DNA of 7,196 bases from Chromatiales bacterium (GTDB taxonomy: Bacteria; Pseudomonadota; Gammaproteobacteria; UBA6429; Thiohalophilaceae): assembly GCA_024641465.1 (NCBI GenBank), contig JAHEDB010000100.1, forward strand, positions 1 through 7,196, given 5' to 3'. Position numbers and translations under genes: made by a program. The stretch's first letter is position 1. Each line of letters opens with the position of its first letter. The notes under the pieces are model-generated. The model was not told the origin of the DNA and did no database searches. It saw nothing but the letters and a program-made list of their open reading frames with translations. Of this stretch, positions 5,822 through 7,196 are shown one piece after another.

Positions 5822-6496
5822 TTATTCCGTTGCCAGATTTTCTTCCAGAAATTTCTGATAGTTTTCGGCGCTGACGATCTGGGTACCGTCACAGTTAAAC
5901 TGCATGCGCACGATACTCTGCACGATGGAAATCGTCACATTCCGGACATAGTATGTGGGCATGTCGCGCAGGGTTTTCAAGGTCGACAGGACATTCACGA
6001 TCTCGGTCTCTTCCATCGGTTCCCAGGCCGCGCTGCGTCGCGCCATGATGTTTTTCCAGTAGGTCGGCAGACGCTGGTAGATCGGGTTGGCGCGCAGATT
6101 GTTGTACATATCGCGCATCAACAGGATCTTGTCGGCATAGGGGACGGCGGGAAACTGTCGTTCGATATAGCTGTGGTCGATCATCTTTGCGACCGAGTGG
6201 ATCTCTTCGCGTAGCGGGTCGAAGATCGAGGTAGTGCGGATCTCGCCATTGTTAAAGCCGATAAACAGCTTGTAGGCGCTGCGATTGAGCATCAACTCCT
6301 GCAGGTTGGGTATCAGGACGTCGATATGCTCATCGGCCTCGCTCTTGTAACGCTTGCGGTCAAAGGTGGTCTCGCGCAGCGAGGGGTCACCGCGAATGCC
6401 GATCAGCAGGTTATTGGAATTCATCCCCGAGGCGCTGACGATACTCTCTTTCAGTACCAGCTCTTCAAAATCCTGTTCTTGTTCCTGCGTGTCCAT
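5822..6496 (-). CDS. Uncharacterised soluble protein upstream of htpX
   Basis: I do not recognise a named family. The 224-residue product has no signal peptide or membrane segment and should be cytosolic. It begins with an acidic stretch (MDTQEQEQDFEEL), followed by a well-ordered core. Segments that look constrained are SGMNSNNLLIGIRGDPS (23-39), EHIDVLIPNLQELMLNRSAYKLF (56-78), a helical middle with DHSYIERQFPAVPYADK (107-123), PTYWKNIMARR (144-154), and a C-terminal YYVRNVTISIVQSIVRMQFNCDG (182-204) containing the only cysteine (Cys202). No nucleotide-binding, metal-site or DNA-binding motif stands out. The codon use and sharp frame match its neighbours, and it is clearly a real gene. The ATG at 6496 lacks a good ribosome site, but an in-frame stop lies close upstream and no better start exists. 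It is 51 bases ahead of htpX and 79 after the radical SAM gene, all on one strand, so co-transcription is possible. Confidence 0.8.
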   Translation of the reverse strand: MDTQEQEQDFEELVLKESIVSASGMNSNNLLIGIRGDPSLRETTFDRKRYKSEADEHIDVLIPNLQELMLNRSAYKLFIGFNNGEIRTTSIFDPLREEIHSVAKMIDHSYIERQFPAVPYADKILLMRDMYNNLRANPIYQRLPTYWKNIMARRSAAWEPMEETEIVNVLSTLKTLRDMPTYYVRNVTISIVQSIVRMQFNCDGTQIVSAENYQKFLEENLATE

Positions 6497-6575
6497 GTCG
6501 TTTGCTTGTCCATTATCTCATTTATTTAATTGTACTGTTTGTATGTTGCCCTTATGTGGTCAGTCCCGACAAAAC
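6497..6575 (-). other. Gap between ygiQ and the unknown gene: possible promoter
   Basis: This 79-base gap is AT-richer than the genes on both sides. On the - strand it contains TACAAT (complement of 6528-6533) about 32-37 bases before the ATG at 6496, a fair -10 match, but no good -35 at 16-18 bases. No hairpin with a T-run ends ygiQ here. Read-through from ygiQ and a weak local promoter are both possible. Confidence 0.25.
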
Positions 6576-7196
6576 TCAAGAGCGGCGCCGGGTAGTTTTT
6601 TTGGCTGCCTTCTTGTGGACCTTCACCGGGCGTTTCTTACCAGTTTTGGTCGGTTGATCCGGCAGACCGGTGTGCTGGGTCCGGAACAGCTTGCCCTTTT
6701 GACCGTCCGCTGACTCATTTTTGTAACCAGTGCCCTGCGGTTGCCAACTGGGGACCAGGTGCTTCTTACCATTGCCGATCAGGTCCTCACGCCCCATGCG
6801 TTTGAGGGCCTCGCGCAGCAGGGGCCAGTTCTCCGCATCGTGATAACGCAGGAAGGCCTTGTGCAGACGCCGCACCTTCAGACCACGCGGGATGGGAACA
6901 GTTTCACTGTCGCGACTGACCCGGTGCAAAGGATTTTTGCCGCTGTGGTACATGGCCGTGGCGCTGGCCATGGGGGAAGGCAGGAAGGTCTGCACCTGAT
7001 CGGCCCGAAAGCCGTTCTGTTTCAGCCAGATGGCCAGGTTCATCATGTCTTCATCGGTGGTACCGGGGTGGGCGGCGATAAAATAGGGGATCAGGTATTG
7101 CTCCTTGCCCGCCTCTTTCGAATAGCGTTCAAACAATGCCTTGAAGCGCTCATAGGCCCCCATGCCGGGTTTCATCATTTTCGACAGCGGCCCGGA
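6576..7196 (-). CDS. ygiQ: YgiQ family radical SAM protein, C-terminal part (5' end outside window)
   Basis: The C-terminal 206 residues of a large (usually over 700-residue) radical SAM protein of the YgiQ/UPF0313 family, whose reaction is unknown. The frame is open to the window edge, beginning SGPLSKMMKPGMGAYERF, so the methionines near the edge are internal. Recognisable blocks are QYLIPYFIAAHPGTTDEDMMNLA, QVQTFLPSPMASATAMYHSGKNPL and the DUF3362-like end with KVRRLHKAFLRYHDAENWPLLREAL, RMGREDLIG and LVPSWQPQGTG. The CxxxCxxC iron-sulfur motif and SAM domain lie beyond the window. The last 25 or so residues form a low-complexity Lys/Arg tail (KKRPVKVHKKAAKKTTRRRS), a variable feature of the family that suggests nucleic-acid or ribosome contact, by inference only. 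Confidence 0.93.
   Translation of the reverse strand, partial: SGPLSKMMKPGMGAYERFKALFERYSKEAGKEQYLIPYFIAAHPGTTDEDMMNLAIWLKQNGFRADQVQTFLPSPMASATAMYHSGKNPLHRVSRDSETVPIPRGLKVRRLHKAFLRYHDAENWPLLREALKRMGREDLIGNGKKHLVPSWQPQGTGYKNESADGQKGKLFRTQHTGLPDQPTKTGKKRPVKVHKKAAKKTTRRRS

Overview
The window looks like ordinary chromosome from a moderately GC-rich gammaproteobacterium. The evidence is protein-level resemblance: a glutathione reductase tail close to the E. coli form, a 294-residue HtpX, a YgiQ-type radical SAM protein and a YfeX-like DyP peroxidase. I cannot name the genus. No tRNA, rRNA, CRISPR array, transposase or phage gene is visible.

Layout: the left half is read on the + strand and the right half on the - strand, converging at about 3739-3885. 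On the + strand come the 3' end of gor (1-429), a REP-like hairpin, and a probable metal-uptake operon (515-3738). The operon encodes a small exported Cys/His protein resembling the so-called zinc chaperones, an outer-membrane beta-barrel, a ZnuA-like periplasmic binding protein and a ZnuB-like permease. On the - strand, reading from the right edge, come the 3' end of a ygiQ-family gene, an unrecognised conserved-type 224-residue gene, htpX with a strong intrinsic terminator, and a DyP-type haem peroxidase gene.

How they fit: the + strand set reads as a route for zinc, or a related divalent metal, across the whole envelope. The barrel would pass metal through the outer membrane, the small protein and binding protein would handle it in the periplasm, and the permease would move it across the inner membrane. 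The ATPase (ZnuC role) that should power the permease is absent; the permease is followed by a non-coding inverted-repeat element and a convergent gene. A strong promoter-like sequence lies so close to the first ATG that the mRNA may be leaderless, and its -10 overlaps half of a Zur-like operator. The - strand genes (HtpX, DyP peroxidase) concern membrane-protein quality control and peroxide/haem chemistry and show no obvious link to metal uptake.

The observations most worth following are the ATPase-less whole-envelope metal uptake operon, the leaderless/Zur-like start, the two mobile-looking palindromic intergenic elements, and the unrecognised gene upstream of htpX.
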